This document shows positions 1 to 7,356 of a stretch of 50,443 nucleotides of DNA, piece by piece. The stretch comes from Acidobacteriota bacterium (GTDB lineage Bacteria > Acidobacteriota > Vicinamibacteria > Vicinamibacterales > CAVVIG01). The stretch is from positions 26,864-77,306 of the forward strand of contig JAHFUI010000004.1 in the NCBI GenBank assembly GCA_023265175.1, given 5' to 3'. The number at the start of each line of letters is the position of its first letter. The stretch's first letter is position 1. The notes beneath the pieces were generated by a model, which saw only the letters and a list, made by a program, of their open reading frames with translations, was not told where the DNA came from and made no database searches. The position numbers and the translations under genes were made by a program.

Positions 1-308
1 CGCACCGACCGGCGGCCGCGACGGTCCCTGAACTCGTCAGGCTGCTCATCGGCATCTCTATTCCCAGATTGCCGATCGAAGCACGTTCGCCGGCGTACTC
101 CCAAACGTGCCGAATGAGCCGTGTGCCACGGCCACATGATGGCACGGACCGTTAGCAACGAAGAGGGTTTGATCCAACGCCTGCGCGTCACCAGCGGCGC
201 GCTCGCCGTTCAGCACAGCGCACTGTCTGGTGCATGCTGTCATTCACCCCCTTGTTCCGGATCGACCCAGCGTCCTTCTCCAGCCGGCAAACAGCGGAAT
301 GGCGAGAG
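1..308. other. no confident gene
   Basis: I see no convincing gene here. The open frames on both strands have no recognisable product. The minus strand downstream of the small membrane-protein gene is GC-rich and weakly palindromic (around 180-240) and includes a GTTGGAT box at about 176-182, but no convincing paired arm was found. Confidence 0.5.
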
Positions 309-620
309 TCAGCGCGTAGTGAGATAGACGTCCGGCTTGTAATATCCGTCCGCCGGCTTGAACGCTGTGACGATGAACAAGTAGTCGCCGAGAAGCGCGA
401 TCGACAACCAGACAAGCGCCACAAGACCATAGTGCCGCAGCGTGTTGCCGTTCACCTTCTTGAATGCGACCCAAAGCGTCACCGCCGTACCGATGGGCGT
501 GATGATCCAGCCGATGAGGTTCGCCGGCACGAGAGCGAAGAGCATTATGCCGAGCGCGTAGCCGATGAGCCAGAGGACCAGGCCCCAACCTAAACCTTCC
601 TTCGCAAGTTGTCTGTTCAC
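309..620 (-). CDS. small multi-pass membrane protein, unknown function
   Basis: The frame encodes 103 residues dominated by three hydrophobic segments, at about residues 12-31, 37-54 and 66-86, separated by short charged loops. This suggests a small inner-membrane protein. The N-terminus is short and basic (MNRQLAKEG), as expected for a cytoplasmic start. I recognise no family motif. It lies on the same strand as the next three small genes, each with its own flanking sequence, a layout reminiscent of captured gene cassettes. The start is the first in-frame ATG ahead of the first membrane segment. Confidence 0.55.
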   Translation of the reverse strand: MNRQLAKEGLGWGLVLWLIGYALGIMLFALVPANLIGWIITPIGTAVTLWVAFKKVNGNTLRHYGLVALVWLSIALLGDYLFIVTAFKPADGYYKPDVYLTTR

Positions 621-882
621 AGTTCGGTCTCGTTGGCTGAAAAGAGATTCGTCTGACAGGCGCGTCGGTCACCGTCCATCCTGATTCCATCACTTCAGCA
701 AACGTATCGCGCAGAGAGTGTTCCTGGGCCGCCTGCGCGGGTCCCGCTCTTGAGGGGGGCCTGCTCGGTGGCGGGTGATGCGGAGGATCGCTCCGAGATC
801 ACGCCAGAACAGCATAGGCGTCAGCGCTGAGCAGCGGCGCTCTTGATCGCAGCCGCGCCGGCGGCTCAAGTGATACGCTTTG
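621..882. other. gene-free spacer with one arm of an inverted repeat
   Basis: There is no convincing gene. The stretch AAACGTATC at 700-708 is the inverse complement of GATACGCTTT at 872-881 except for one extra base, and the second arm runs directly into GTTAGCT at 882-888. This looks like a long, degenerate attC-like structure behind the next gene. Confidence 0.35.
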
Positions 883-1119
883 TTAGCTGGCCCGTTGAAG
901 TGCGAGAATCCTTTTTCGGACAGCCTGAGGGAAATCCACGAAAGCGAACTGATGCTTGTCGAAGAGGTAGTCGTCGCCGCTCTCGTCAACGATTCTTACG
1001 AGGTCGTCCTTCGCGGCTCGTGCATCGGGCAGAATTCGATAGACCTTGCCGAGGATCAGCGAGGCTTCGTTCCCAGCATTGTCGAGGCACAGCGCAAATT
1101 GTTTGGCCAGTCGTTTCAT
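883..1119 (-). CDS. small hypothetical protein, second gene of a coupled pair
   Basis: It encodes 78 residues starting MKRLAKQFALCLDN, with a mixed alpha/beta look and a patch rich in Asp and Glu (IVDESGDDYLFD) near the middle. The start ATG overlaps the stop of the upstream gene as ATGA (1116-1119), so the two are almost certainly translated together. I have seen similar short proteins paired in the same order in other soil bacteria but know no function; a toxin-antitoxin-like role would be a guess. The stop codon TAA lies inside AGCTAAC, a core-site-like heptamer, which recalls integron cassettes where the stop codon runs into attC. Confidence 0.6.
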   Translation of the reverse strand: MKRLAKQFALCLDNAGNEASLILGKVYRILPDARAAKDDLVRIVDESGDDYLFDKHQFAFVDFPQAVRKRILALQRAS

Positions 1120-1355
1120 CGCTTGTCCAGGTAGTCCTTGATCTTGAGATCCCGTTTGCCGATGCCTTGGGCTTCGTACCAATGTAGCTCGACGCGACGC
1201 AAATTCCCATTCGGAAGCCGTACCATTGCGATTCCCTTTCTCTTCCGCCACCGGCCACGACCGTAGAGTTTTCGAAGAAACGACCGCGCCTTGACGCTGG
1301 GGCCTGCTGCAATGGTCTCAACTTGCTCGATGCTGCCTACGATCTCGAATGTCAC
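1116..1355 (-). CDS. small hypothetical protein, first gene of a coupled pair
   Basis: It encodes 79 residues (MTFEIVGSIEQVETIA...) with a basic middle (GRGRWRKRKG) and a predicted beta-rich C-terminal half ending KIKDYLDKR. The start is GTG at 1353-1355; no earlier start in frame is better. The basic stretch could contact nucleic acid, but no known domain is recognised. The gene overlaps the following gene by four bases (ATGA). The pair behaves as one unit and is probably one cassette or transcript. Confidence 0.6.
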   Translation of the reverse strand: MTFEIVGSIEQVETIAAGPSVKARSFLRKLYGRGRWRKRKGIAMVRLPNGNLRRVELHWYEAQGIGKRDLKIKDYLDKR

Positions 1356-1400
1356 TCGCCGATTGTGCCCGAGATCTTACGGGTCGGCAATGCCAGCTGA

Positions 1401-1467
1401 CGATCGTTTCGCATCAGCCGTGCCGCTCTTGACGACGGTTCGGCGTCGGCTGCATGCGAAGTTAGGC
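1401..1467 (-). repeat. attC-like imperfect inverted repeat
   Basis: On the minus strand the sequence begins GCCTAAC (1467 down to 1461), matching the integron core consensus RYYYAAC and containing the stop codon of the upstream gene. It is followed by the arm TTCGCATGCAGCCG and, about 26 bases later, by CGGCTGATGCGAA. The arms pair perfectly except for one unpaired base, the classic attC extrahelical base. The opposite core box, expected to read GTTRRRY, is ACGATCG and does not fit. It is therefore a degenerate or coincidental attC. Confidence 0.4.
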
Positions 1468-2523
1468 TTTGGTCAAGGCACTCAACCGTTTGATCGTCTC
1501 AACCAGCTTCTCGTTCACCTCTATGCCCCGCTCGACGAGGGGAAGGTTCTCCAACATCACTCTGCCTTGGTCGTGCCAGACGTAGCCTGCGAAGAACGTG
1601 CATGCGCTGTAGATGCCCATGATGGAGTACTCATCCTGCGCCAAGAACGAGATATCGTCGTATCGATCCACACTATCTTTACGCACGTCGCCTACTGGTA
1701 GGAAGAAGACGCCCGCGATCAAAGAGTACAGGTCGTAGTGATCTTTGCAGGCTTCCATCAAAAACTGGGTATTCTTGAGAGTCTGCTCGCTGTCCCCCGT
1801 AACATCGTCCGCCAATAAATCCAAAAGCCACGTCCTGATCTCGTGGTCTTCGATTGTGCTCTCTATAAGCTGCCTGAAGTCGCTCAGTTTTCGCGAAAAC
1901 GATACAGCGTCGATGCCAGAGGCGATTGCGGACAGTCGTCGGATCGTCGTCGGATAAATCAGTCGCGGCTCGATCGTCTCAAACAGGGCGCTGATGAGCT
2001 CTCTGAATTCATCGATATTCTTCGGGAGTTCCGCACTCAACCGAGCTATTTGCTCCCTGGTCGGGTTGCCGGCGTCAGCGGACGGTGTAGGCGCAATGGC
2101 TTGGCCCGCGCCAAGTAAATGGTTCAGCAAGGAAGCTGCGACGCCCATGTAGCGCTCAACGTCGCCGGCCGCGACGGTTATTCCACTGCCTTGGTGGTAG
2201 AGCTGATTGCGTTTGGCATGGTAGTACTTGACGTAGTGCAGGTCTGTTTGCGCAATCGGTGTGGCACAAGCGGTTTCTACTCCTTTGGTCAAGTCATGAA
2301 AGTTGCCCTCGGCGAACTTGCGTCTCTCGAAGTATTTGACCTTTGACGGAGCGAGGCCGTCTGGAAGGGACAGGAACGTCCGCATCGTGGTCTCAACACA
2401 AATATCGAGAAGGAGAAAGGCGACCAACTGATTCAGCTGATCGGCTGATCTACAGGTGTCGCGAGCGAACCGCAACAGTCCCACCGGACCCTCTTGCCAC
2501 GGGTGCAGATCGAGCACCGGCAT
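1462..2523 (-). CDS. HEPN-motif protein, likely stress or defence RNase-like
   Basis: It encodes 353 residues. Residues about 20-125 are mostly helical and carry RNQLYH at 105-110, fitting the R-x4-6-H signature of HEPN proteins, in the conserved setting YYHAKRNQLYHQGSGITV. The C-terminal 200 residues are helical with no known motif. HEPN proteins with this motif are often metal-independent RNases in toxin-antitoxin or abortive-infection systems; here that role is an inference. I chose the ATG at 2523 because GGAG lies six bases upstream. An ATG at 2631 would add 36 residues that read through an attC-like core. The stop codon TAA sits inside GCCTAAC. Confidence 0.65.
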   Translation of the reverse strand: MPVLDLHPWQEGPVGLLRFARDTCRSADQLNQLVAFLLLDICVETTMRTFLSLPDGLAPSKVKYFERRKFAEGNFHDLTKGVETACATPIAQTDLHYVKYYHAKRNQLYHQGSGITVAAGDVERYMGVAASLLNHLLGAGQAIAPTPSADAGNPTREQIARLSAELPKNIDEFRELISALFETIEPRLIYPTTIRRLSAIASGIDAVSFSRKLSDFRQLIESTIEDHEIRTWLLDLLADDVTGDSEQTLKNTQFLMEACKDHYDLYSLIAGVFFLPVGDVRKDSVDRYDDISFLAQDEYSIMGIYSACTFFAGYVWHDQGRVMLENLPLVERGIEVNEKLVETIKRLSALTKA

Positions 2524-2537
2524 TCTTGTCTCCGAAA

Positions 2538-2544
2538 GCCTAAC
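2538..2544 (-). other. attC-like core box upstream of the HEPN gene
   Basis: On the minus strand this reads GTTAGGC, matching the integron consensus GTTRRRY. It lies 14 bases upstream of the HEPN gene start, with the Shine-Dalgarno sequence in between. The HEPN gene is thus flanked by GTTAGGC on its 5' side and GCCTAAC on its 3' side, as a mobilised cassette would be. The partner arm for this site was not resolved; GGCTGAC at about 2619-2625 is a weak candidate. Confidence 0.3.
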
Positions 2545-2620
2545 GTCGTATGGGTCGACGGCGCCAATTGCCGCTGCCTGCAAACAGAACCGACTCGCGT
2601 GAGCGTCGGCAACGCGGTCG

Positions 2621-2725
2621 TCAGCCGCCATTCTTCTTGTCCGGGGACCCCTGGTCAAGTGCCACCTGCGCAAGTGATTGCCGAAGGTCGGCGATGCTCG
2701 AGCCGTAGATTGGTTCCGGCGCCAT
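2621..2725 (-). CDS. possible 34-residue orphan peptide
   Basis: A short frame (MAPEPIYGSSIADLRQSLAQ...) with a plausible amphipathic helix precedes the HEPN gene on the same strand. Its last codons overlap the alternative ATG at 2631. Composition looks coding-like, but the length gives little power and no ribosome-binding site is evident. It may be a truncated cassette gene or the end of a longer decayed one. Confidence 0.25.
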   Translation of the reverse strand: MAPEPIYGSSIADLRQSLAQVALDQGSPDKKNGG

Positions 2726-2896
2726 AACCACGGTGGTGTCAAATCGACAACCTGTGACTGAAGCACAACTCCCCGGTGCGTGCGCTGGGTGCGCCGATTC
2801 CTGTTGTCGCGACAAGAACGCCAGAGCGACCATCGACTGGCTCGTCAGCGGCGCCACGCTGACGTGGCTCGCCAACAGCACGTCAACGCCGCGGCG

Positions 2897-2902
2897 TATA
2901 AT
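2897..2902 (+). promoter_or_regulatory. -10 element TATAAT
   Basis: A perfect TATAAT stands in otherwise GC-rich DNA just upstream of the membrane-protein gene. Transcription would start near 2909. No good -35 box is visible at the usual distance. Confidence 0.45.
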
Positions 2903-2925
2903 CGCGCCGCTTGAGGTCTGATCGG

Positions 2926-4596
2926 TTGTCGCCGCGCGTCGCGCCGGCGGCGCGCCCCGCGCGCTGGCCCGAGTCCACGACGCTACGGACCGTGTTCGTC
3001 GGTGCGGCCGCGTTTTTTCTGATCGCATCCATCCTCATCGTCCTGACCGGCGGAAGAGAGCTGCGCCTCGCCCGCGTCGGAGTCTCCGCGACTCAGGCGG
3101 GAAGACCGGCGGTGATTGGCTTCGTGCTGCTGCTCGTCGGCAGCATGCTCGTCCCTCCCGCGCGCGGCGCCGGCGCGTGGTTCGCGGCGTCGTGCGTGGG
3201 ATTGATCCTGAGCCTGGTCTCGCTGTCGAGTCCCCGGCGTGTCGGCGACGGCGCCGAATATCTCGCCATGGCGCTCAGTCTCGCCGACGGCTCCGCGCCC
3301 AGCGTGTCCGGCGCGGTGATTGCGAAGGTGCCGGCATTTTTCCCCGGCGATACCGGCATTCAGCTCGTCGATCTGAATTATCGTGGCGCCGACGGACGTC
3401 AGGACTACACCCATTTCTGGCTGTACCCGCTGCTTGCTGCGCCGTTCGTCCGCGCCGCGCTGGCGAACGGGGTCAATCCCGTGTACGGCTTTGTTGTGCT
3501 CAATATCGGGCTTCTGCTCATCGCGATGGCGGTGTTGTGGAGGCGTGCGCCGCCGCCTGTCGTGTTGTTCTTCGCGGCCGGTCCCATTTTGTGGTGGGTG
3601 GACAAGGCCCACACAGAGGTCTTCACGTTTTCGCTGCTGACGATCGGCGCGGTGTGTTTCAGTGTCGCACCGTGGTGGTCTGTGGTCGCGTTTGGCGTGG
3701 CCGCGGCACAAAACCCGCCGATCGCGGGCGCGATGCTCGTCGCCGCCGCATGCGGGTTCGCGATCCATGGCCGGCGTAACGTTCGGATGTGGATGGCGCT
3801 GGCCGCTGGCGGCGCGCTGGCGGCGATGCATCCGCTCTATTACTATGCGCGGCTCGGGATCTGGTCGGCGCTCCACGGCGCCATTGACTGGCATCGGCCG
3901 TCAGCGCGCGAGCTGACGGCTGTCCTGACGGATTTGAACGTCGGCATCCTCGTTCACGCGCCGTTCTTGACGGCCGCCGCCGTGGCTGCCGTGCTGGTGA
4001 CGCTGTGGCGGGCACCTCGGCGCCTCGTCACGCCCGAGCACGGCGCGGCGCTGATGATCGGCGCGCTCTTTCTTGTCGGGTTCAGTCAGGCGACGAATTT
4101 CAACAGCGGCGGCACCCCGAATCCCAGCCGGTACGGTCTCTGGCTGCTGCCGCTGGCCGTTCCGTTCTTCTCGGCCAGCTCGGAGGTCGCCGAGCGCCGC
4201 TGGTTCCGTGCACTCGCGGCGGCGTCGATGGTGTGGTGCGCGGTCACCTTTGCGCCGCGGTTGCCCGACAACTATCTGAAGCCGGATGCGCTCGCCTCCA
4301 CGGTGTGGCGCCGCTGGCCGGCGCTGGACAATCCGCTCGCGGAGATTTTTGCCGAACGGGTCGCCGGCCGCGAGCCGGCGAGGCCGCCGGTCGCGACGAG
4401 CGGCTGTGAAAAGATTCTGCTGCTGGCGGATCCGAAAGGGGTCGAGTGGCCGGAGCGGTGCGCTCAGACACGCGTGCGTCCGCGGTGCAGCCAACCGGGG
4501 GCGTTGTGCTACGGGAACCAGGTCGAGGATGGATATGACTTCACGCCCGCGCCCTCGTCGCCGTCGTGGCTCCGGGATCGCGTCAGGGAGCGGTAG
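2926..4596 (+). CDS. polytopic membrane protein, GT-C glycosyltransferase-like
   Basis: The product is about 556 residues with roughly ten membrane segments. A large loop after the second or third segment contains SSPRRVGDGAEYLAMALSL. An acidic residue just after a membrane segment and the overall shape resemble GT-C family polyprenyl-phosphate sugar transferases of the cell envelope. No diagnostic signature is strong enough to name a substrate. The TTG at 2926 is preferred to the TTG at 2911 because GAGG lies nine bases upstream and the -10 box at 2897 would leave 2911 almost without leader. The last 14 bases overlap the convergent ftsB-like gene. Confidence 0.6.
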   Translation: MSPRVAPAARPARWPESTTLRTVFVGAAAFFLIASILIVLTGGRELRLARVGVSATQAGRPAVIGFVLLLVGSMLVPPARGAGAWFAASCVGLILSLVSLSSPRRVGDGAEYLAMALSLADGSAPSVSGAVIAKVPAFFPGDTGIQLVDLNYRGADGRQDYTHFWLYPLLAAPFVRAALANGVNPVYGFVVLNIGLLLIAMAVLWRRAPPPVVLFFAAGPILWWVDKAHTEVFTFSLLTIGAVCFSVAPWWSVVAFGVAAAQNPPIAGAMLVAAACGFAIHGRRNVRMWMALAAGGALAAMHPLYYYARLGIWSALHGAIDWHRPSARELTAVLTDLNVGILVHAPFLTAAAVAAVLVTLWRAPRRLVTPEHGAALMIGALFLVGFSQATNFNSGGTPNPSRYGLWLLPLAVPFFSASSEVAERRWFRALAAASMVWCAVTFAPRLPDNYLKPDALASTVWRRWPALDNPLAEIFAERVAGREPARPPVATSGCEKILLLADPKGVEWPERCAQTRVRPRCSQPGALCYGNQVEDGYDFTPAPSSPSWLRDRVRER

Positions 4597-4966
4597 ATCG
4601 CGGCGGTGCGACGTCCTTGACGATGAAGATCTTTTCGCCGGGCCTGATGAGCCCCAGGTCGCGGCGGGCGATTTCTTCAATGGTTGCGGAGTCTTCGCGC
4701 AGGCGCCGCGCCTCGTCGCGCAGGCGCAGGTTTTCGGCGCGCTGGCGGGCGATCTTCGCGGCGAGCTCGTCGTACTCCTGACGCGCGCGGAGCATCGCCA
4801 GCAATCCGCGATCGCCAACCAGACCGTCGATGATGGTCACGGCCGCCACGAAGATCAGCAGAAACTGGACGACTCGGTGGCCTCTCGCCGGCCGTTTCGA
4901 CGGCTGGGTCCGGCGCTTCGCGCTTGGTCGAGTCTGCTCCTGGGTCACGCGCGAACGACGGTACAA
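4583..4966 (-). CDS. ftsB: septum formation initiator family protein (FtsB/DivIC-like)
   Basis: It encodes 127 residues: a basic cytoplasmic N-terminus, one membrane segment at about residues 32-50, then a periplasmic coiled coil (about 55-92, rich in Ala, Arg, Glu and Leu), ending with IARRDLGLIRPGEKIF. This matches FtsB/DivIC, which bridges FtsL and FtsQ at the division septum. The motif ending in GE-K-I-F is typical of the family. The start is uncertain: TTG at 4966 or GTG at 4948; neither has a clear ribosome-binding site. The 3' end overlaps the convergent membrane-protein gene by 14 bases. Confidence 0.8.
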   Translation of the reverse strand: MYRRSRVTQEQTRPSAKRRTQPSKRPARGHRVVQFLLIFVAAVTIIDGLVGDRGLLAMLRARQEYDELAAKIARQRAENLRLRDEARRLREDSATIEEIARRDLGLIRPGEKIFIVKDVAPPRSTAP

Positions 4967-4998
4967 CAGTTTCGGAAAAAGTACAACATCCCACCGCC

Positions 4999-5316
4999 AT
5001 GACTGACATCGTCATCGTCCTGACAACGGCTCCCGCCGATGACCGCGCCGAGCAGTGGGCGCGGCAGCTCGTCGACGAGCGGCTCGCCGCCTGCGTCAAT
5101 ATCTATCCGCCGATGGTCTCGGTCTATCGATGGAAAGGACAGGTCCAGCGGGACACGGAGCGTCAGATGATCATCAAGACGACGCGCGATCGCCTGGCGG
5201 CGCTGGAAGCGAGGGTTCAGGCGCTCCATTCCTACGAGCTGCCGGAGTTCATCGTCGTCGCGGTGGGCAGTGGCAGCGATCGCTACGTTTCGTGGGTGAA
5301 GGATCAGGTCGTGTGA
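4999..5316 (+). CDS. cutA: CutA1 divalent-cation tolerance protein
   Basis: The 105-residue protein has the full CutA1 pattern: the strand IVIVLTTAP, the segment LVDERLAACVNI, a Y-W-G hairpin (SVYRWKG), the central IIKTT and HSYELPEFI near the C-terminus. CutA1 forms a small ferredoxin-like-fold trimer linked to copper and other divalent metal tolerance, though its biochemical role is still debated. The ATG at 4999 is chosen because the consensus begins directly after it. The gene is divergent from the ftsB-like gene and its 3' end overlaps the convergent dedA by 13 bases. Confidence 0.92.
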   Translation: MTDIVIVLTTAPADDRAEQWARQLVDERLAACVNIYPPMVSVYRWKGQVQRDTERQMIIKTTRDRLAALEARVQALHSYELPEFIVVAVGSGSDRYVSWVKDQVV

Positions 5317-5936
5317 TGCCGCACGTACTCGACGATCATCGGCAGGATGGACACGAACACGATGCCGATCGTCACCAGCGAGAAGTTGTTCTTCACCACC
5401 GGCACATTCCCGAAGACCAGTCCCGCGCCGAGACACAGGCCGACCCACGCCACGGCCCCGACCAAATTATAGAGCCCGAACGCGTGCGGCGTCATCTGCG
5501 CCGCGCCGGCGACGAACGGGACGAACGTGCGGACGACCGGGACGAATCGGCCAAGCACAATCGCCTTGCCGCCGTACTGTTCGAAGAAGGCATGTGCACG
5601 TCCAAGGTGCTCGCGGTTGAGCAGACGATGGGAGATGCGTGACTGGTCGGTTGCGCTGAACACGCGCGGGCCGAGCACGCGTCCCATGGTGTAGTTCACG
5701 GCGTTGCCGGTGAACGCGGCGAGTGCGAGCAGCGCGAGGGCGGCCGGCGTCCGCAGCGCGCCCGTCGCGCACAGCGCCCCGGTGGCGAAGAGCAGTGAAT
5801 CGCCCGGCAGGAAGGGCGTGACGACGAACCCGGTCTCCGCGAACACGATCGCGAACAGCAGTCCATATACCCACGAGCCGTAGGTGCGGACGAACTCGAG
5901 CAGATGCCGGTCGCTGTGGAGGAGGAGGTCGATCAT
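5304..5936 (-). CDS. DedA family membrane protein
   Basis: It encodes about 210 residues with the DedA/SNARE-associated pattern: an N-terminal half-membrane segment, F-x-E-TG (FAETGFVVTPFLPGDSLLF), then TGNAVNYTMGR and GRFVPVVRTFVPFVAG before two C-terminal membrane helices. DedA proteins are inner-membrane proteins related to lipid-carrier and phospholipid flippases; which lipid this one handles is not visible. The ATG at 5936 (MIDLLLHSDRHLLEF) fits the usual family N-terminus; an ATG at 5981 would add 15 residues. The end overlaps cutA tail to tail. Confidence 0.88.
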   Translation of the reverse strand: MIDLLLHSDRHLLEFVRTYGSWVYGLLFAIVFAETGFVVTPFLPGDSLLFATGALCATGALRTPAALALLALAAFTGNAVNYTMGRVLGPRVFSATDQSRISHRLLNREHLGRAHAFFEQYGGKAIVLGRFVPVVRTFVPFVAGAAQMTPHAFGLYNLVGAVAWVGLCLGAGLVFGNVPVVKNNFSLVTIGIVFVSILPMIVEYVRHHTT

Positions 5937-5981
5937 GTAGGCGCGCTGCGCGCGCGTGGCTTCAACATCATTGGCGTTCAT

Positions 5982-5996
5982 GCCGGCGAAGCCGGC
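5982..5996. repeat. GC hairpin GCCGGC-GAA-GCCGGC
   Basis: A short perfect stem lies between the dedA start and the hairpin that ends the next operon. It resembles other GC-rich hairpins in this window. Confidence 0.5.
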
Positions 5997-5999
5997 CTA

Positions 6000-6036
6000 C
6001 TAGGAGCGTGTTAAGGTTTCTCAGACACGCTCCTAG
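6000..6036 (-). terminator. hairpin overlapping the stop codon of the cystathionine gamma-synthase gene
   Basis: The arms CTAGGAGCGTGT (6000-6011) and ACACGCTCCTAG (6025-6036) are perfect 12-bp inverse complements with a 13-base loop. The TAG stop of the downstream-reading gene (6033-6035) lies within the stem. No long U-run follows, so it is either a U-poor terminator or an mRNA-stabilising stem. Confidence 0.55.
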
Positions 6037-7190
6037 ACGCGATCGAGCGCTTGCGCGAGGTCCTCCTGGAGATCCTCGATGTCTTCGATGCCGGCCGAGA
6101 TCCGGACGAGACCGTCGGTGATGCCGAGCGCCGCGCGGCGCTCGGCCGGCACCGACGCGTGTGACATCGTCGCGGGATGCGAGATGAGCGTCTCGACGCC
6201 CCCGAGGCTTTCCGCGAGCGCGATCAGCCGGACCGAGTTGAGCAGTCGCCGCGCGGCATCGAGCGATCCGAGCTCGAACGCCACCATGCCGCCGAATCCG
6301 CGCATCTGGCGTTTGGCGAGCTCGTGCTGCGGGTGTGACGGCAGCCCCGGGTAATACACGTGGCGCACCTTCGCGTGCGCCGCCAGGAACTGCGCGAGCG
6401 CGAGACCGTTGGCGTTTTGCTGCTGCATGCGCAGCGTGAGCGTCTTGGTGCCGCGCAGCACGAGCCACGAATCGAACGGGCCGAGGATCGCGCCCTCCGC
6501 GTTCTGCACGAACTTCAGCCACTCGATGTCATCGTCCCGCGTCGCGATCGCGATGCCGCCGACGCTGTCACTGTGGCCGTTGAGGTACTTGGTCGTGCTG
6601 TGCGCGACGATGTCCGCGCCGAGATCGATGGGCCGCTGCACGTACGGACTGGCGAAGGTGTTGTCGACCACCAGCCGCACGGCGTGCCCGTGCGCGAGAT
6701 CCGCCGCCGCCCGCAGATCGGTGAGCGCGAGCATCGGATTGGTTGGCGTCTCGACGAAGAGCATCCGCGTGCGCGGCGTCATGGCGCGCTCGACGGCGTC
6801 GAGATTCGACGTCTCGACGTACGAAAAGGAGATTTGATAGCGGCTGAGCACCTGTTCGAAGAGACGGTAGGTGCCGCCGTACACGTTATCGGAGACGACC
6901 ACGTGATCGCCCGATTGGAGCATCGTGGCGATGGCGCCAATCGCCGCCATGCCTGATGCGAACGCAAAGGCGGCTTTCCCGCCTTCGATCGCCGCGAGGT
7001 TCTTCTCGAGCGCCAGCCGCGTGGGGTTGTGCGTGCGACCGTACTCGAACCCTTTGTGCCTGCCGAGCTCGTCCTGGACGTAGGTCGATGTCTGATAGAT
7101 GGGGATGACGATGGCGCCTGTCGCGGGATCCGGTTCCTGCCCTGCGTGGAGGCAGATCGTGCTGAATCGCGCGTTCGATGGGAGCTTCAC
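6033..7190 (-). CDS. cystathionine gamma-synthase/lyase family PLP enzyme
   Basis: It encodes 385 residues with the Cys/Met metabolism PLP-enzyme fold. Visible features are STICLHAGQEPDPATGA at the N-terminus, EYGRTHNPTR, the SGMAAI loop, DNTFASPY, and the PLP lysine at about residue 201 in HSTTKYLNGHSD. The C-terminal domain carries LAESLGGVETLISHP. It probably makes or cleaves cystathionine in transsulfuration; synthase and lyase cannot be separated by eye. The start is GTG. It stands alone on the minus strand, and a 24-bp element repeated at 48.1 kb lies immediately upstream of the start. Confidence 0.88.
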   Translation of the reverse strand: MKLPSNARFSTICLHAGQEPDPATGAIVIPIYQTSTYVQDELGRHKGFEYGRTHNPTRLALEKNLAAIEGGKAAFAFASGMAAIGAIATMLQSGDHVVVSDNVYGGTYRLFEQVLSRYQISFSYVETSNLDAVERAMTPRTRMLFVETPTNPMLALTDLRAAADLAHGHAVRLVVDNTFASPYVQRPIDLGADIVAHSTTKYLNGHSDSVGGIAIATRDDDIEWLKFVQNAEGAILGPFDSWLVLRGTKTLTLRMQQQNANGLALAQFLAAHAKVRHVYYPGLPSHPQHELAKRQMRGFGGMVAFELGSLDAARRLLNSVRLIALAESLGGVETLISHPATMSHASVPAERRAALGITDGLVRISAGIEDIEDLQEDLAQALDRV

Positions 7191-7192
7191 GA

Positions 7193-7216
7193 TGTAACGA
7201 AGCTTCGTCTCAACGA
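7193..7216 (-). repeat. dispersed start-proximal element, copy 1
   Basis: TGTAACGAAGCTTCG is followed by TCTC and AACGA. Apart from three mismatches the same 24 bases occur inverted at 48095-48118. In both places the element lies just upstream of a start codon and in the same orientation relative to that gene. It contains the palindrome CGAAGCTTCG. Confidence 0.5.
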
Positions 7217-7356
7217 CGCGTGACGGGCAGCTTGGTTACCCGATGCGAGGCCGCGGGTGCGGCCGCGCCTAAGCCGAGCTTGCGCGGAATAGTTGACACG
7301 TCCTAGCACCTTCGAGCCGTGCAAGCACGGCTAGCTACGATACATCTGTTACGATC

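Noticed and set aside
2733-2921. 62-residue plus-strand frame with several cysteines
   Set aside because: No ribosome-binding site and no family pattern; it overlaps the promoter of the next gene and is most likely chance.
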